From Erysipelothrix piscisicarius (GTDB lineage: Bacteria; Bacillota_I; Bacilli_A; Erysipelotrichales; Erysipelotrichaceae), in the NCBI RefSeq assembly GCF_003931795.1, contig NZ_CP034234.1:1-64000 (forward strand): 64,000 nucleotides of DNA, read 5' to 3'. The stretch's first letter is position 1; each line of letters opens with the position of its first letter. The position numbers and the translations under genes were made by a program. This document shows, piece after piece, positions 31,478 through 41,306 of this stretch. The notes under the pieces are model-generated. The model was given only the letters and a program-made list of their open reading frames with translations, was not told where the DNA came from and did no database searches.

Positions 31478-32240
31478 AGTTCCTCGTTTCTACACAACAT
31501 TGTTTGATTGTGTTATGGGTGAAAATTGTAAAGTCTAAATCATAAAGCTGTTTTAGGATGGGTTGTGTTAGCGTTGAATCGACGGCGCCATGCGCAATGC
31601 ATTCCCCATCTTTTAAACAAACAACCGTATCACAATACCGATATACCATATTTACATCGTGCATAATCATGACGATGGTTTTATTGCGATGGGTTACGAA
31701 ATGGTTCATGCATTGCATGAATTCATGGGCATGTTTTAAGTCCCAATTATTTAACGGTTCATCCAAAAGAATTACTTCGGTATCTTGCGCTAAGACCATC
31801 GCGATATAGACACGCTGAAGCTGTCCTCCGGAAAGGGTTTGGATGGATTGGTCTTTAAAATCCCAGCATTCTATGACTTGAAGGCATGTCCTCACAATTT
31901 GATGATCTTCTTCCGTTAGTTGACGTGGATTATGGGGGTAACGACCGTAGGATACAAGATCGTAGACACTTAAATTCAAGTTATGGTGATTGCGTTGTTT
32001 TAAAATCGAAACGTGTTTCGCAAAATCAATGGCTTTGAAGGTTTGGATATCGTTGTCGTGAAGATATGTTTTCCCTGATGAGGGATGGGATAATCGTCCA
32101 ATCAGATTGAGTAAGGTTGATTTGCCCGATCCATTTTCGCCAAGAATGGCGGTCATAGTACCTTTTTGAATTGTGATTGCACAGTTCTCTAAGGCATCAA
32201 GGCTCCCATAGGTTTTAGTAAGTCTTTCTGTTTTAATCAT
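31467..32240 (-). CDS. Siderophore ABC transporter ATP-binding protein
   Basis: 257-residue FecE/FepC-type ATPase powering iron-siderophore uptake. Walker A GENGSGKST (about 34-42), Q-loop in HVSILKQRN, signature LSGGQLQRVYIA (about 137), Walker B VILLDEPLNNWD (about 160) and H-loop MIMHDVN. The C-terminus ending HNTIKQCCVETRNYEL is normal. It overlaps the permease gene upstream by 8 nt and the binding protein downstream by 11 nt, so the operon is tightly coupled. Confidence 0.93.
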   Translation of the reverse strand: MIKTERLTKTYGSLDALENCAITIQKGTMTAILGENGSGKSTLLNLIGRLSHPSSGKTYLHDNDIQTFKAIDFAKHVSILKQRNHHNLNLSVYDLVSYGRYPHNPRQLTEEDHQIVRTCLQVIECWDFKDQSIQTLSGGQLQRVYIAMVLAQDTEVILLDEPLNNWDLKHAHEFMQCMNHFVTHRNKTIVMIMHDVNMVYRYCDTVVCLKDGECIAHGAVDSTLTQPILKQLYDLDFTIFTHNTIKQCCVETRNYEL

Positions 32241-33147
32241 GTTTACGCTCCTTAATCATAAAAATAATAAGTGTGAACGAGCCAATCAAATTAATAAAAA
32301 CGGTGATGGTTCCGGTGAAATTAAAAAGACGTTCGAAGATAAGTTGGGATCCGAGAAGCAGTATAAAGGCTAGAAGCGTTCCGGTGATGATAATAGGTTT
32401 TGTTCTGGCATTTGGACACAGTTCTTGGGCTAAGTTGCTGGTCAGTAGACCAAGAAACGTTAGTGGTCCGACAAGACTTGTGACAAGGGAACTTGCGAGA
32501 ATGACAAGAAATAGGACTTCCTTGTGGACCAAAGGGACATCCACACCTAAACTTTGTGCAGTATCATCCCCAAGGACTAAAACATCAAACTGGTGGCGTT
32601 TGTGGTTGTAGATGCCGATGATGAGAAGCGTAAGCAACACGGAAATTCTTAAAAATTGTGGTTGGATGGCATTAAAGGATACAAAGTTTTGACTTTGAAG
32701 GATACTGAATTCCAGCGGATCCATCATTATTTGTAAGGTTGTGGAGAGTGCACCCATTAAGGTTGAAAAGACTGTCCCAATTAGAAGCATCAAATAGATG
32801 TCATTTCCACATCGATTTAAGATTTTTGGGTAGATCATGAGGCCGATGATTGACATGGTGAATAAGGCGATTAGTGGATTGAGCATCGGATTGTTTAGAA
32901 TCATAAGACACCCGATTTGAATCAAAAGGTACAGGCGTTCAAAGCCCAATAAAGCCGGAGAGACAATGCGGTTATGGGTTAGCCTTTGAAATAACGTTGT
33001 GCTCAGATTAACTAAATACGAAGTGATGCATAGGGTGAGGATTTGAACGCATCGTCGCTGAAAGATATACGCGCTGTTTAAGCCACTCCCCAAATAATAA
33101 ACAGCACAGATAAAGGCAATCCATCCTAAGATTTTTTTATAATTCAT
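32233..33147 (-). CDS. Siderophore ABC transporter permease, second subunit
   Basis: 304-residue FecCD-family permease with about 8-9 helices. The cytoplasmic coupling motif is in LVLGDDTAQSLGVDVPLVHK (about 190-210), followed by GPLTFLGLLTSNLAQELC, the FecCD signature. Forms a heterodimeric channel with the product of the upstream permease gene, which it overlaps by 11 nt. Confidence 0.92.
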   Translation of the reverse strand: MNYKKILGWIAFICAVYYLGSGLNSAYIFQRRCVQILTLCITSYLVNLSTTLFQRLTHNRIVSPALLGFERLYLLIQIGCLMILNNPMLNPLIALFTMSIIGLMIYPKILNRCGNDIYLMLLIGTVFSTLMGALSTTLQIMMDPLEFSILQSQNFVSFNAIQPQFLRISVLLTLLIIGIYNHKRHQFDVLVLGDDTAQSLGVDVPLVHKEVLFLVILASSLVTSLVGPLTFLGLLTSNLAQELCPNARTKPIIITGTLLAFILLLGSQLIFERLFNFTGTITVFINLIGSFTLIIFMIKERKHD

Positions 33148-33998
33148 GGCGAATCATCCCTAGAAATCCTAAAGACCCAACAATTCCCAATATAAATCCT
33201 ACGGGAAGCTCGTAGGGGAAGATTACGATGCGTGCAATAAGATCACATCCTAAGACCAGGCATGACCCATATAGCCCACACAGTAAAAATGAGTTGGATG
33301 ATCCATAACGCATGGCAATCATATTGGGGACAATCAAGCCTATAAAAGGCAGTGTTCCCACCGTCACCACGACCGAAGCGGTAAGCAGTGATACGAGCAC
33401 CAAAGCAAGGTTCATTACGTACTTAGGTTTTAAGCCAAGATTCCGCGCAAAATCATCGCCAAGGGATAGAATATCGAATGTACGGGCGGCAAATAATGCA
33501 CACAATAACAGCGGAACGGCCGTAAAAAGCAACTCATAACGCCCTGCAATCATTTGAGTAAACGATCCCGTCATCATCCCTCCTAAAGCTTGCATTAAAT
33601 CAAACTTAAGGGCTAAAAAGGTGGTCATCGATTCAATCATGGTTCCAAACATAATCCCGAGAAGTGGAATAAAGACTACATTTTTTAAGGGAATTAGACG
33701 TAAGAGCCTCAAAAAAAGGGCGGGACCTAAAATCGCAAAGCCATAGGCAAGCAAAGTCTTATGCAGTAATGATGCCCCTGGAAAGACAATCAACGCGATG
33801 AGAATTCCCATCCGGGATGCATCCATCGCTACAGCGGTTGAGGGAGATACAAATTGGTTACGCGTCACCACTCCCTGTAATCAAGGCGTTAAAAGACAAG
33901 GGCAAGACGCCTACAAATAATGATCCAAAACTTAAAACAAACAAGATCATTACAGCCCATGTGGTGTGTCGATCTTTAAGCGTAAAACGAACAAACAT
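33137..33998 (-). pseudogene. Siderophore ABC transporter permease, first subunit, one frameshift
   Basis: FecCD permease and first gene of the operon. The true start is MFVRFTLKDRHTTWAVMILFV at 33996-33998, with AAAGGAA before it. The frame breaks at about 33865, where LITGSG is followed by a shift into VTRNQFVSPSTAVAMDASRMG; the region corresponds to the conserved LPR-pR---a-l-G motif and looks damaged. From there 240 residues are intact, including ILSLGDDFARNLGLKPKYV (coupling loop) and LPFIGLIVPNMIAMRYG. Total about 287 residues. Confidence 0.85.
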
Positions 33999-34332
33999 AT
34001 TCTTGATTCCTTTCTGTTACTGCCCTTTAGTGTATGGAAGTGCTTTATAACACACAAGCAAAACATTAATTAAGTTTGGCTCTTTTTTCACAAATTCTCG
34101 ATATTTAGCGCTTGTTCTGATTTAAAATGACGTTTTTCAGGTCTAATTGATATTGGTTTTCGTTATCTTGTGAAAAACTACGCTTCATCTACAAAAATCA
34201 CGGTGATTGGGATTCTAAAATGAACGTTTTGTGAAGTGCGTTCATTTTATGACAGAAATTGAATTTTTAAGAACATGAAAACAGTCTTTACGTGCGGAAG
34301 TGATACGATGTGGTTACAAGAGGAGGAATCTT
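33999..34332. other. Divergent intergenic region upstream of the siderophore operon and LPXTG gene
   Basis: 334 bp. Both flanking genes start here, so promoters for both must lie inside. For the LPXTG gene a possible -10 GATACGAT is near 34301-34308 and AGGAGG at 34321-34326. I could not identify a Fur box with confidence. Confidence 0.35.
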
Positions 34333-36091
34333 ATGAAAAAAATCTATAAAAGTTTACTCGTGTTAATGCTTACATTCACAACATTTGTAATCACAAATAG
34401 ACCAACAACGATTGATGCCTTAGGGAGTTTCCAAAAGGCCGTGATTTCAGGTGTTGAATCGCAGTCTGATTACGGTGGGGTATTGATCTATCCCAATGCG
34501 GAAAACCGTCGCATGTATCGTGAAAACTACGTTCAACTTCGAAACTTTTTAAGTTCTGATAATCATATGGTGTGGACTACAATTTCACCCGATGATGGCA
34601 TACAAGACTTTGAAACAGGAAGTTTAAAATTCTATCTCAGTAATAATTATCATGATGACGATCATACCATTCAAGAAATGCATGATAATGGATTCGATTT
34701 CAAATTCTACGTTACTACAGACTACGTAAATTTTGTGGAAGCAACAGATGAACTTGATTTTAATACGGAAACCCATGCCTACTCATACGCAAAACCCCTT
34801 GTAGGGTATAAACTCAGCGTGGATAAACTAATTCCGGGTGCTGTAACGCATAAAACCGTAGCGATTGCGCTTAATCACAATATCGAACTTAATTATAATA
34901 ATATGACACAAGGTCAACTTGAGGGATATGAGCCCTTGGAGAGCTGGAATGGCAGCCGAAGTGCAAATCAACCCGCAACACCAAACCATCAAAACATCTA
35001 TGTAATCCAACCTGAAATCAGTGGTACGATCAAGCATCAAATCATTGATGATGGGGAGACACCAGTATGGAATGATGCAAGCTTAAAAGAAGGTGTATCC
35101 ATTAAGCTTGTGGAAAACACCCCAGCCGGGGATGTGGATGTTGCGACAACCACAACCGATGCGAATGGTAAGTTTATCTTCTCAAATACTAAAGGAGCAG
35201 CTTACTCATTTACGGACAGTCATAATACACTTACAGTTCGCATAAATCATGATGGTTATAAATTGTGGGATGTGACCGGAGCTGCCGTTACCGAAGCATC
35301 GTCCAATGAAGTCTTGATAGGACGAATCACAGATATCAGTCGCTACCAAGCCGACTTTAATACCGCAATTTCAAAAACAAATTGGAAATCACCTTTTGAT
35401 ACGCAACAAGCCGAAGGCGAAAATGCCTTAGGTCGCGAAGCCATCTTAACGGAAAATCCAATCATTGAAGGAACGCTTAATGTTTCTTATGTGCATACTG
35501 ATGGTAATACATTAGAAGCAACGAAAACAACGAAAGAACCGGTTGGAACACCTTATGATACTGAGAAGCTTTCATTCCCAGGTTACACATTTAAGGTGAA
35601 TCAAGGGGATTCATAAAGGAAACTACATTGATGGTGTTCTTAACGTTGTATATGTTTATGAAAAAGATGCGCCCATTGTGATTCCACAAAAGGGTACCGT
35701 TAATGCCCATTATGTGGCTGAAAACGGTAACGTCATTGCGGATCTCGAAACCACTACGGGTGATGTCGGAACATCATATAAAACAATTCAAAAAATAGTG
35801 GATGGCTATACCTTTAAAGAAGTAAAAGGTGATAATGTGGACGGCTTGTATATTAATGGAACTTTAAATGTGACGTACATTTATTCCCCCAAAAATACGC
35901 CAACTCCTGAGAAACCAGTGCCAACCCCAACGCCAGAGACGCCAACTCCAGAAAATCCAACACCGGAAACACCGACGTTGCCTCAAACTGGAATCCAAGC
36001 GAATGATACAGGTGCAATGATCCTAATTGCAGGAGTACTTGTATGTGTAGGATCTTTATTGAATCAAAAAAATAGAAAAGGTCAGTCCTAG
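34333..36091 (+). pseudogene. LPXTG surface protein with MucBP repeats, one frameshift
   Basis: About 586 residues, wall-anchored. Ideal AGGAGG site; signal peptide KKIYKSLLVLMLTFTTFVIT. The N-terminal 210 residues form a domain I do not recognise (QSDYGGVLIYPNAENRRMYREN). A Cna B-like unit follows (about 235-320: EISGTIKHQIIDDGETPVWND, TTDANGKFIFSNT). Then two MucBP-type repeats (GTLNVSYVHTDGN..., GTVNAHYVAENGNVI...), each ending in a G-LNV-Y-Y strand. A Pro/Thr/Glu-rich linker precedes LPQTG, a helix and KNRKG. The frame breaks at 35613 in the first MucBP repeat (QGDS, then KGNYIDGVLNVVYVY); one inserted A would restore it. Likely binds mucin or host glycans. Confidence 0.85.
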
Positions 36092-36110
36092 ACTGAATAG
36101 GGAATCAAAT

Positions 36111-36869
36111 ATGAAAAAAATTATTACTGCTGCATTGATCGTTCTTGTTTTGGTATCGGGATGTTCCAAATCAAACAAACCAAATGATGAACAAAAAGCA
36201 AAGCTCAATGAAGCTTCAGATCGTTTAATGAATGCAAATGCAATTGATATGGACTTAACACTTGAGATGAAACCAGAAAAGCGTGAACAGCTTAACGATG
36301 CGGTATCCGCAAATATTGAAATCCAATATGCGAAAGCAAAATTACCGCTTGATTTTGATTTGATTTTTAAAATTAACGTACCTGATGAAGACGATACATC
36401 AATGAATTTCTATAAAAAAGGTACTGATGTTTATATGGACTTTATGGAACAAAAAATGAAGATTGATCTTAAACAAATTCCACAAGTGGGTATGTTCTTA
36501 GAATTACCATTTAATGATGTGCAATCCGAACCGGCAGATATTAACTTTGAAAAAGCAACCGTTGTATCGGAAAATAATCAACTTGTTTATACCTTCGACC
36601 TAAATGACTTCTTACAGTCTGATACATTTAAAAAAGCATTGGCTGAACAAGGGCAAGATGTGGACTTAGACTTCAAGCAAGGTCAAGCAATTGTGAAGGT
36701 AGGGGACGAAATTGAGACCATCGATTTAAGCTTCATGGTAACTGAAAAAAATTGGATGGAATCCTTGGAAATGTTGATTAATATTGAAGTTGTAGGATTA
36801 AACGATTCAGTAGAAATGTCGTTCCCAAACTTTGATACATTCATCGACATGACTCAGTTATACCAGTAA
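36111..36869 (+). CDS. Lipoprotein of unknown function
   Basis: 252 residues. Signal MKKIITAALIVLVLVSGC gives a perfect lipobox (LVSGC, Cys 18). The mature part is acidic, with repeated patterns such as NAIDMDLTLEMKPEK and KLPLDFDLIFKINVP that suggest an LppX/LolA-like half-barrel, as in DUF6612-type lipoproteins; this is fold-level guessing. It starts 19 nt after the LPXTG gene stop, so they are probably one transcript, and it ends in its own terminator. Role unknown. Confidence 0.75.
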   Translation: MKKIITAALIVLVLVSGCSKSNKPNDEQKAKLNEASDRLMNANAIDMDLTLEMKPEKREQLNDAVSANIEIQYAKAKLPLDFDLIFKINVPDEDDTSMNFYKKGTDVYMDFMEQKMKIDLKQIPQVGMFLELPFNDVQSEPADINFEKATVVSENNQLVYTFDLNDFLQSDTFKKALAEQGQDVDLDFKQGQAIVKVGDEIETIDLSFMVTEKNWMESLEMLINIEVVGLNDSVEMSFPNFDTFIDMTQLYQ

Positions 36870-36891
36870 ACATTAGTAAAATTTACGCAAT

Positions 36892-36927
36892 AAAAAAAGC
36901 AAGAAAATAACATTTCTTGTTTTTTTA
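36892..36927 (+). terminator. Terminator after the lipoprotein gene
   Basis: AAGCAAGAAA / TTTCTTGTTTTTTT stem and T run. Confidence 0.8.
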
Positions 36928-36932
36928 TTACA

Positions 36933-36960
36933 TTGCATTAATCTTGTAAACTGATAAAAT
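36933..36960 (+). promoter_or_regulatory. Promoter of galE
   Basis: TTGCAT (36933-36938), 16-bp spacer and TAAAAT (36955-36960), 39 bp before the galE start. Confidence 0.55.
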
Positions 36961-36999
36961 AAACATAGAAGAAGCCAAGAATTGGCCTTGGGAGGGAGT

Positions 37000-38013
37000 A
37001 TGAAAGTTTTAGTTACAGGTGGTGCTGGTTATATCGGGAGTCATACATGTGTTGAATTATTAAACCAAGGATTTGAAGTTGTTGTGGTTGATAATTTAAG
37101 TAACTCAAGTGTCGAAGCACTCAAACGTGTTGAAGCAATTACTGGAAAAACCGTTACGTTTTATGAAACCAATGTTTTGGATAAACCAAGCTTAAATGCA
37201 ATCTTTGAAAAGGAATCTGTGGATGCCGTCATTCATTTCGCAGCCCTAAAAGCAGTTGGTGAAAGTGTATCCAAACCTTTAGAATATTATCAAAATAATA
37301 TTACAGGAACACTTACACTTTGTGAGGTAATGCGTGATAATAATGTAAAGAATATTATCTTTAGTTCATCCGCAACGGTTTATGGAGCACCTAAAACGGT
37401 TCCAATTAATGAATCATTCCCACTTTCCACGACGAGTCCATATGGAAGTACAAAACTCATGGCAGAAGATATGTTGCGCGATTTAAATATTGCAGATCCT
37501 TCATGGAATGTTGTGATTTTACGTTACTTTAATCCAATTGGTGCCCATGAATCGGGAACGATTGGCGAAGATCCAAAAGGTATTCCAAATAACCTTGTAC
37601 CTTACATTACTCAAGTAGCAGTTGGAAAATTAGATCATCTATCTGTATTTGGTGATGACTATGGCACAGTTGATGGTAGTGGTGTTCGCGATTACATTCA
37701 TGTGGTTGATATTGCTTTAGGCCATGTGGCAGCCCTTAAGAAAATGACCGAAACACCGGAATACCGCGTTTATAATCTTGGTACAGGTCAAGGATATTCG
37801 GTTCTTGAGATGGTTAAAGCATTTAGTGATGTTGTGGGACATGAAATTCCTTATGAAATTAAAGAACGTCGTCCGGGTGACATTGCGGAATGTTATGCTG
37901 ATCCACAAAAGGCTCGTGAAGAGTTAGGTTGGGAAGCAAAACGTGATCTTCATAAAATGTGTGAAGATTCATGGAACTGGCAAAAATCAAATCCAAACGG
38001 ATACGAACAATAA
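37000..38013 (+). CDS. galE: UDP-glucose 4-epimerase
   Basis: 337-residue extended short-chain dehydrogenase interconverting UDP-glucose and UDP-galactose, using tightly bound NAD; feeds surface polysaccharide and galactose metabolism. The ATG at 37000 follows GGGAGGG; the in-frame extension upstream is not needed. NAD site [10 protein letters not shown] (7-16), DNLSNSS, catalytic Tyr148 and Lys152 in [12 protein letters not shown], and [12 protein letters not shown]. Length and motifs are complete. Single-gene unit with its own promoter and terminator. Confidence 0.96.
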   Translation: MKVLVTGGAGYIGSHTCVELLNQGFEVVVVDNLSNSSVEALKRVEAITGKTVTFYETNVLDKPSLNAIFEKESVDAVIHFAALKAVGESVSKPLEYYQNNITGTLTLCEVMRDNNVKNIIFSSSATVYGAPKTVPINESFPLSTTSPYGSTKLMAEDMLRDLNIADPSWNVVILRYFNPIGAHESGTIGEDPKGIPNNLVPYITQVAVGKLDHLSVFGDDYGTVDGSGVRDYIHVVDIALGHVAALKKMTETPEYRVYNLGTGQGYSVLEMVKAFSDVVGHEIPYEIKERRPGDIAECYADPQKAREELGWEAKRDLHKMCEDSWNWQKSNPNGYEQ

Positions 38014-38017
38014 TCTT

Positions 38018-38048
38018 AAAAAAGAGATCGCATGCGATCTCTTTTTTA
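38018..38048. terminator. Bidirectional terminator between galE and the lipoprotein gene
   Basis: Perfect AAAAAAGAGATCGC / GCGATCTCTTTTTT hairpin; the stop of the minus-strand gene at 38046 touches it. Confidence 0.9.
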
Positions 38049-38492
38049 ACGTGCTGATTCAAGTTGAATGCGGGAGGTAATAATTTGTGGATAAATTTCA
38101 TTCCCATCAACCATAAACTTAAATTGCTCAACTTGTTCATTCACATTCACAGCCATAAATCCATCAAGCTTTGGCTCATCATAATGATCGACAAGATTTT
38201 TGGTTGTGGCAGTAAAGATGACATGAGGTACTCTATCAATTACTTTATTGGAAACACTCATCTGTTCAAAGTTGCGTGCTTTCGAATAAATATAAAAATA
38301 AGCATTGTCCTGGGTGTCGCGTATGAAGTAAAACCCTTCGTTGACGGTAGTCAGTTCATTTTGAATGGTGGATAAACAAAGATCTGTATGACTTACCGTT
38401 CGGATTCCATCATGCATCGACTCAGCACTGTTTTTCGCATTACATCCAGTAAGTGCAGTAATTAAGATTAGAAAAACCATGAAACGCTTCAT
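38046..38492 (-). CDS. Small lipoprotein of unknown function
   Basis: 148 residues from the ATG at 38490-38492, preceded by AAAAGGGGG. Signal MKRFMVFLILITALTGC gives a good lipobox (ALTGC, Cys 17). The mature domain has alternating strands (NAYFYIYSKARNFEQM, PHVIFTATTKN, GFMAVNVNEQVEQFKFMVDG). A longer in-frame extension upstream lacks a ribosome site and would hide the signal peptide. No family recognised. It is divergent from ppdK. Confidence 0.75.
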   Translation of the reverse strand: MKRFMVFLILITALTGCNAKNSAESMHDGIRTVSHTDLCLSTIQNELTTVNEGFYFIRDTQDNAYFYIYSKARNFEQMSVSNKVIDRVPHVIFTATTKNLVDHYDEPKLDGFMAVNVNEQVEQFKFMVDGNEIYPQIITSRIQLESAR

Positions 38493-38544
38493 AAACACGC
38501 CCCCTTTTACAGTCATTGTATCACTAAGATATAACAGTTGCTTT

Positions 38545-38561
38545 AAGGATATTGCTATCCT
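38545..38561. promoter_or_regulatory. Inverted repeat between the divergent lipoprotein and ppdK genes
   Basis: AAGGATA ttg(c) TATCCTT, a 7-bp dyad. Possible operator; no T run follows, so it is unlikely to be a terminator. Confidence 0.3.
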
Positions 38562-38671
38562 TGTGTAATTACGGTGAGATTTATAATTTGTAGGTACTAC
38601 CTTGTTGGCGTGCACCCAAAAAATAAAACGGACAATGTATAATGAAAAGTTTATAAGGAGGGCTTTTCGAT

Positions 38672-41266
38672 ATGCAATATGTTTACATGTTTTCTGAAGG
38701 AAGTGCAGCGATGCGTCCAACCCTCGGTGGTAAGGGCGCATCCCTCTGTGAAATGACGAATTTGGGGTTACCGGTACCCCAAGGATTTGTAATCAGTACG
38801 GATGCGTGTCTTCATTATTATGAAAAAGACCATGCAATCGCACAAAATATACTGGATGAAATTTTCGCAAACCTCAGTCAATTGGAAGCGTTGACGGGGA
38901 AAACGTTTGGGGGAACAGAGAAACCATTGCTTGTTTCCGTTCGAAGTGGTGCCCGTGTTTCCATGCCAGGGATGATGGATACCGTCTTAAACCTTGGTTT
39001 AAACGATGAAGTGGTTGAAGCATTGGCGAAAGATAATGAAAAGATGGCTTATGACTCGTATCGACGTCTGATTCAGATGTATGCGGATGTGGTTATGGGG
39101 ATTGAGAAAGTGAAGATGGACCGAGAAGTCGCATTGGTGGTACATAAATATGGTGTAGACAGTGATCATGATTTAAGTGTTATTGCTTTGAAGGAATTGA
39201 TTCAGCGTCTTAAAGAAACTTATCGAATTGAAGTGGGTGAACCCTTCCCGGATTCTCCTCAAGTTCAATTGGTTCATGCTGTAGAGGCAGTCTTTAGAAG
39301 TTGGAATAATCCAAGAGCGAAGTATTATCGCAGAATGCATGATGTTCCCGATAATTGGGGAACCGCTGTAAACATTCAAGAAATGGTTTTTGGAAATCGT
39401 GGTGACGGGTGCGCTACAGGGGTAGCCTTTTCACGAAATCCTGCAACGGGAGAACATGAGCTTTATGGAGAGTTTTTATACAATGCTCAAGGTGAAGATG
39501 TTGTTGCGGGAACGCATACACCCTTACCCATTTCAACTTTAAAAGAAACAATGCCCGAGGCATATCATGAATTTGAACGCCTCGCAGAGAAACTTGAGAA
39601 ACGTTATCATGATATGCAAGATATGGAGTTTACGATTGAGAAAGGAAAACTCTATATGTTGCAGACACGAAGTGGAAAGCGAACGGCTCAAGCAGCTGTG
39701 AAAATTGCTTATGATATGGTTCATGAAGGAACGATTACCAAACAAGAAGCCATCAACAATCTCGATGTATCCATTTTGGATGGATTACTCCATCCTCAAT
39801 TTGATACCGAAAATCTTAAAACAATTGAACCGATTGCGAAAGGATTACCGGCTTCACCTGGAGCCTCAAGCGGGATGATTGTCTTTGATACTCTTACGGC
39901 AGTCAAATACACTCAAAAAGGAAAACCTGTAATATTAGTTCGTTTAGAGACGTCTCCTGAGGATATTGAAGGGATGCATCTTGCTGAGGGTATCTTAACT
40001 AGTCGTGGTGGGATGACTTCACATGCCGCTGTTGTAGCGCGTGGTATGGGGAAATCCTGTATTGTAGGATGCAGTGATGTGATTGTGCATGATGATAATA
40101 CGTGTGAGATTGATGGGAAGGTTTATAAACTTGGTGATGAAATTTCAATTGATGGAGGAACTGGTTGTGTTTACCATGGCCGACTTAAAACACAAGAAGC
40201 AACCATGTTACAGGAATTTGAAACCCTCCTTGAATGGGCTGATGAATTGAGTCCAATTGATGTATACACCAATGCGGATACGCCAAGTGATGCGCAAACC
40301 GCAATTGAGTTTGGTGCGAAAGGAATTGGCTTAATTCGTACTGAACATATGTTCTTTGAACGCGATCGTATTCGGGCGATGCGTGAGATGATCTTAAGTC
40401 GAACGCCTAAACAACGTGAGGCTGCATTAACGAAAATCTTACCCATTCAACGAAAGGATTTCGAAGCAATCTTTACGGTCATGGAAAATCGAAGTGTTAC
40501 CGTGCGATACCTTGATCCACCCCTACATGAGTTCATGCCAACCACAACACAAGAAATTGAGGAATTAGCGGCATCGATGAACATGGGTGTTGCAGAGATT
40601 AAGACGGTTATGAGATCCTTGCATGAATATAATCCTATGATGGGACATCGTGGCTGCCGTCTTGCAATCACATATCCTGAAATTGCACTCATGCAAACAC
40701 AAGCATTGATTGAAGCTGCAATCAATGTCAATCAAAAAGGTCACCATGTGAATCCAGAAATCATGATTCCTCTTGTCGGAGACGTTCAGGAATTCAACTA
40801 TCTTGCAAGTCGTATTCGAAACCTTGCGGACGCCTTAATTGAGAAGGCGGGTGTAGAAGTTCATTATCGGATTGGTACGATGATTGAGCTTCCGCGTGCG
40901 TGTTTACTTGCGGATAAGATTGCGGAAGAAGCGGAATTCTTCTCATTTGGAACCAATGACTTAACCCAAATGACCTATGGTTTTTCCCGTGATGATGCAG
41001 GATCTTTCTTAAAAGATTATTATGAGCAAGGCATTTATCAACAGGATCCCTTCGCGTCATTAGATCAAGAGGGTGTTGGGCAATTAATTCAACTTGCGAT
41101 AGCAAAAGCACGTGGCGTAAAGCCAAACTTAAAGATTGGAATCTGTGGCGAGCATGGTGGTGATCCACGTTCGGTTAAATTTTTCCGAGATGCAGGATTT
41201 AATTATGTATCCTGTTCACCGTATCGTGTTCCAATTGCACGCATTAGTGCAGCGCAAACTGTCTAA
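38672..41266 (+). CDS. ppdK: Pyruvate, phosphate dikinase
   Basis: 864-residue cytoplasmic enzyme interconverting pyruvate, ATP and phosphate with phosphoenolpyruvate, AMP and diphosphate; in anaerobic Firmicutes it often runs in the glycolytic direction. AAGGAGGG precedes the start. N-terminal ATP-grasp part: RSGARVSMPGMMDTVLNLG. Central phospho-His in GGMTSHAAVVARGMGKSC (His about 452). C-terminal PEP barrel: RTEHMFFE, EIMIPLVGD, FSFGTNDLTQMTYGFSRDD, and GICGEHGGDPRSV with the catalytic Cys. All key residues are present. A -10 box TATAAT lies at 38638-38643. Confidence 0.97.
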   Translation: MQYVYMFSEGSAAMRPTLGGKGASLCEMTNLGLPVPQGFVISTDACLHYYEKDHAIAQNILDEIFANLSQLEALTGKTFGGTEKPLLVSVRSGARVSMPGMMDTVLNLGLNDEVVEALAKDNEKMAYDSYRRLIQMYADVVMGIEKVKMDREVALVVHKYGVDSDHDLSVIALKELIQRLKETYRIEVGEPFPDSPQVQLVHAVEAVFRSWNNPRAKYYRRMHDVPDNWGTAVNIQEMVFGNRGDGCATGVAFSRNPATGEHELYGEFLYNAQGEDVVAGTHTPLPISTLKETMPEAYHEFERLAEKLEKRYHDMQDMEFTIEKGKLYMLQTRSGKRTAQAAVKIAYDMVHEGTITKQEAINNLDVSILDGLLHPQFDTENLKTIEPIAKGLPASPGASSGMIVFDTLTAVKYTQKGKPVILVRLETSPEDIEGMHLAEGILTSRGGMTSHAAVVARGMGKSCIVGCSDVIVHDDNTCEIDGKVYKLGDEISIDGGTGCVYHGRLKTQEATMLQEFETLLEWADELSPIDVYTNADTPSDAQTAIEFGAKGIGLIRTEHMFFERDRIRAMREMILSRTPKQREAALTKILPIQRKDFEAIFTVMENRSVTVRYLDPPLHEFMPTTTQEIEELAASMNMGVAEIKTVMRSLHEYNPMMGHRGCRLAITYPEIALMQTQALIEAAINVNQKGHHVNPEIMIPLVGDVQEFNYLASRIRNLADALIEKAGVEVHYRIGTMIELPRACLLADKIAEEAEFFSFGTNDLTQMTYGFSRDDAGSFLKDYYEQGIYQQDPFASLDQEGVGQLIQLAIAKARGVKPNLKIGICGEHGGDPRSVKFFRDAGFNYVSCSPYRVPIARISAAQTV

Positions 41267-41269
41267 TAG

Positions 41270-41300
41270 AAAACACCTCGTTTACACGAGGTGTTTTTTG
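41270..41300. terminator. Bidirectional terminator after ppdK
   Basis: AAAACACCTCG / CGAGGTGTTTTTT stem, shared with the convergent PASTA gene. Confidence 0.9.
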
Positions 41301-41306
41301 TATTGT

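Noticed and set aside
35900-35975. CRISPR-like short repeats
   Set aside because: They are Pro/Thr/Glu codon repeats in the wall-spanning linker of the LPXTG protein, in frame. No CRISPR array is seen anywhere in the window.
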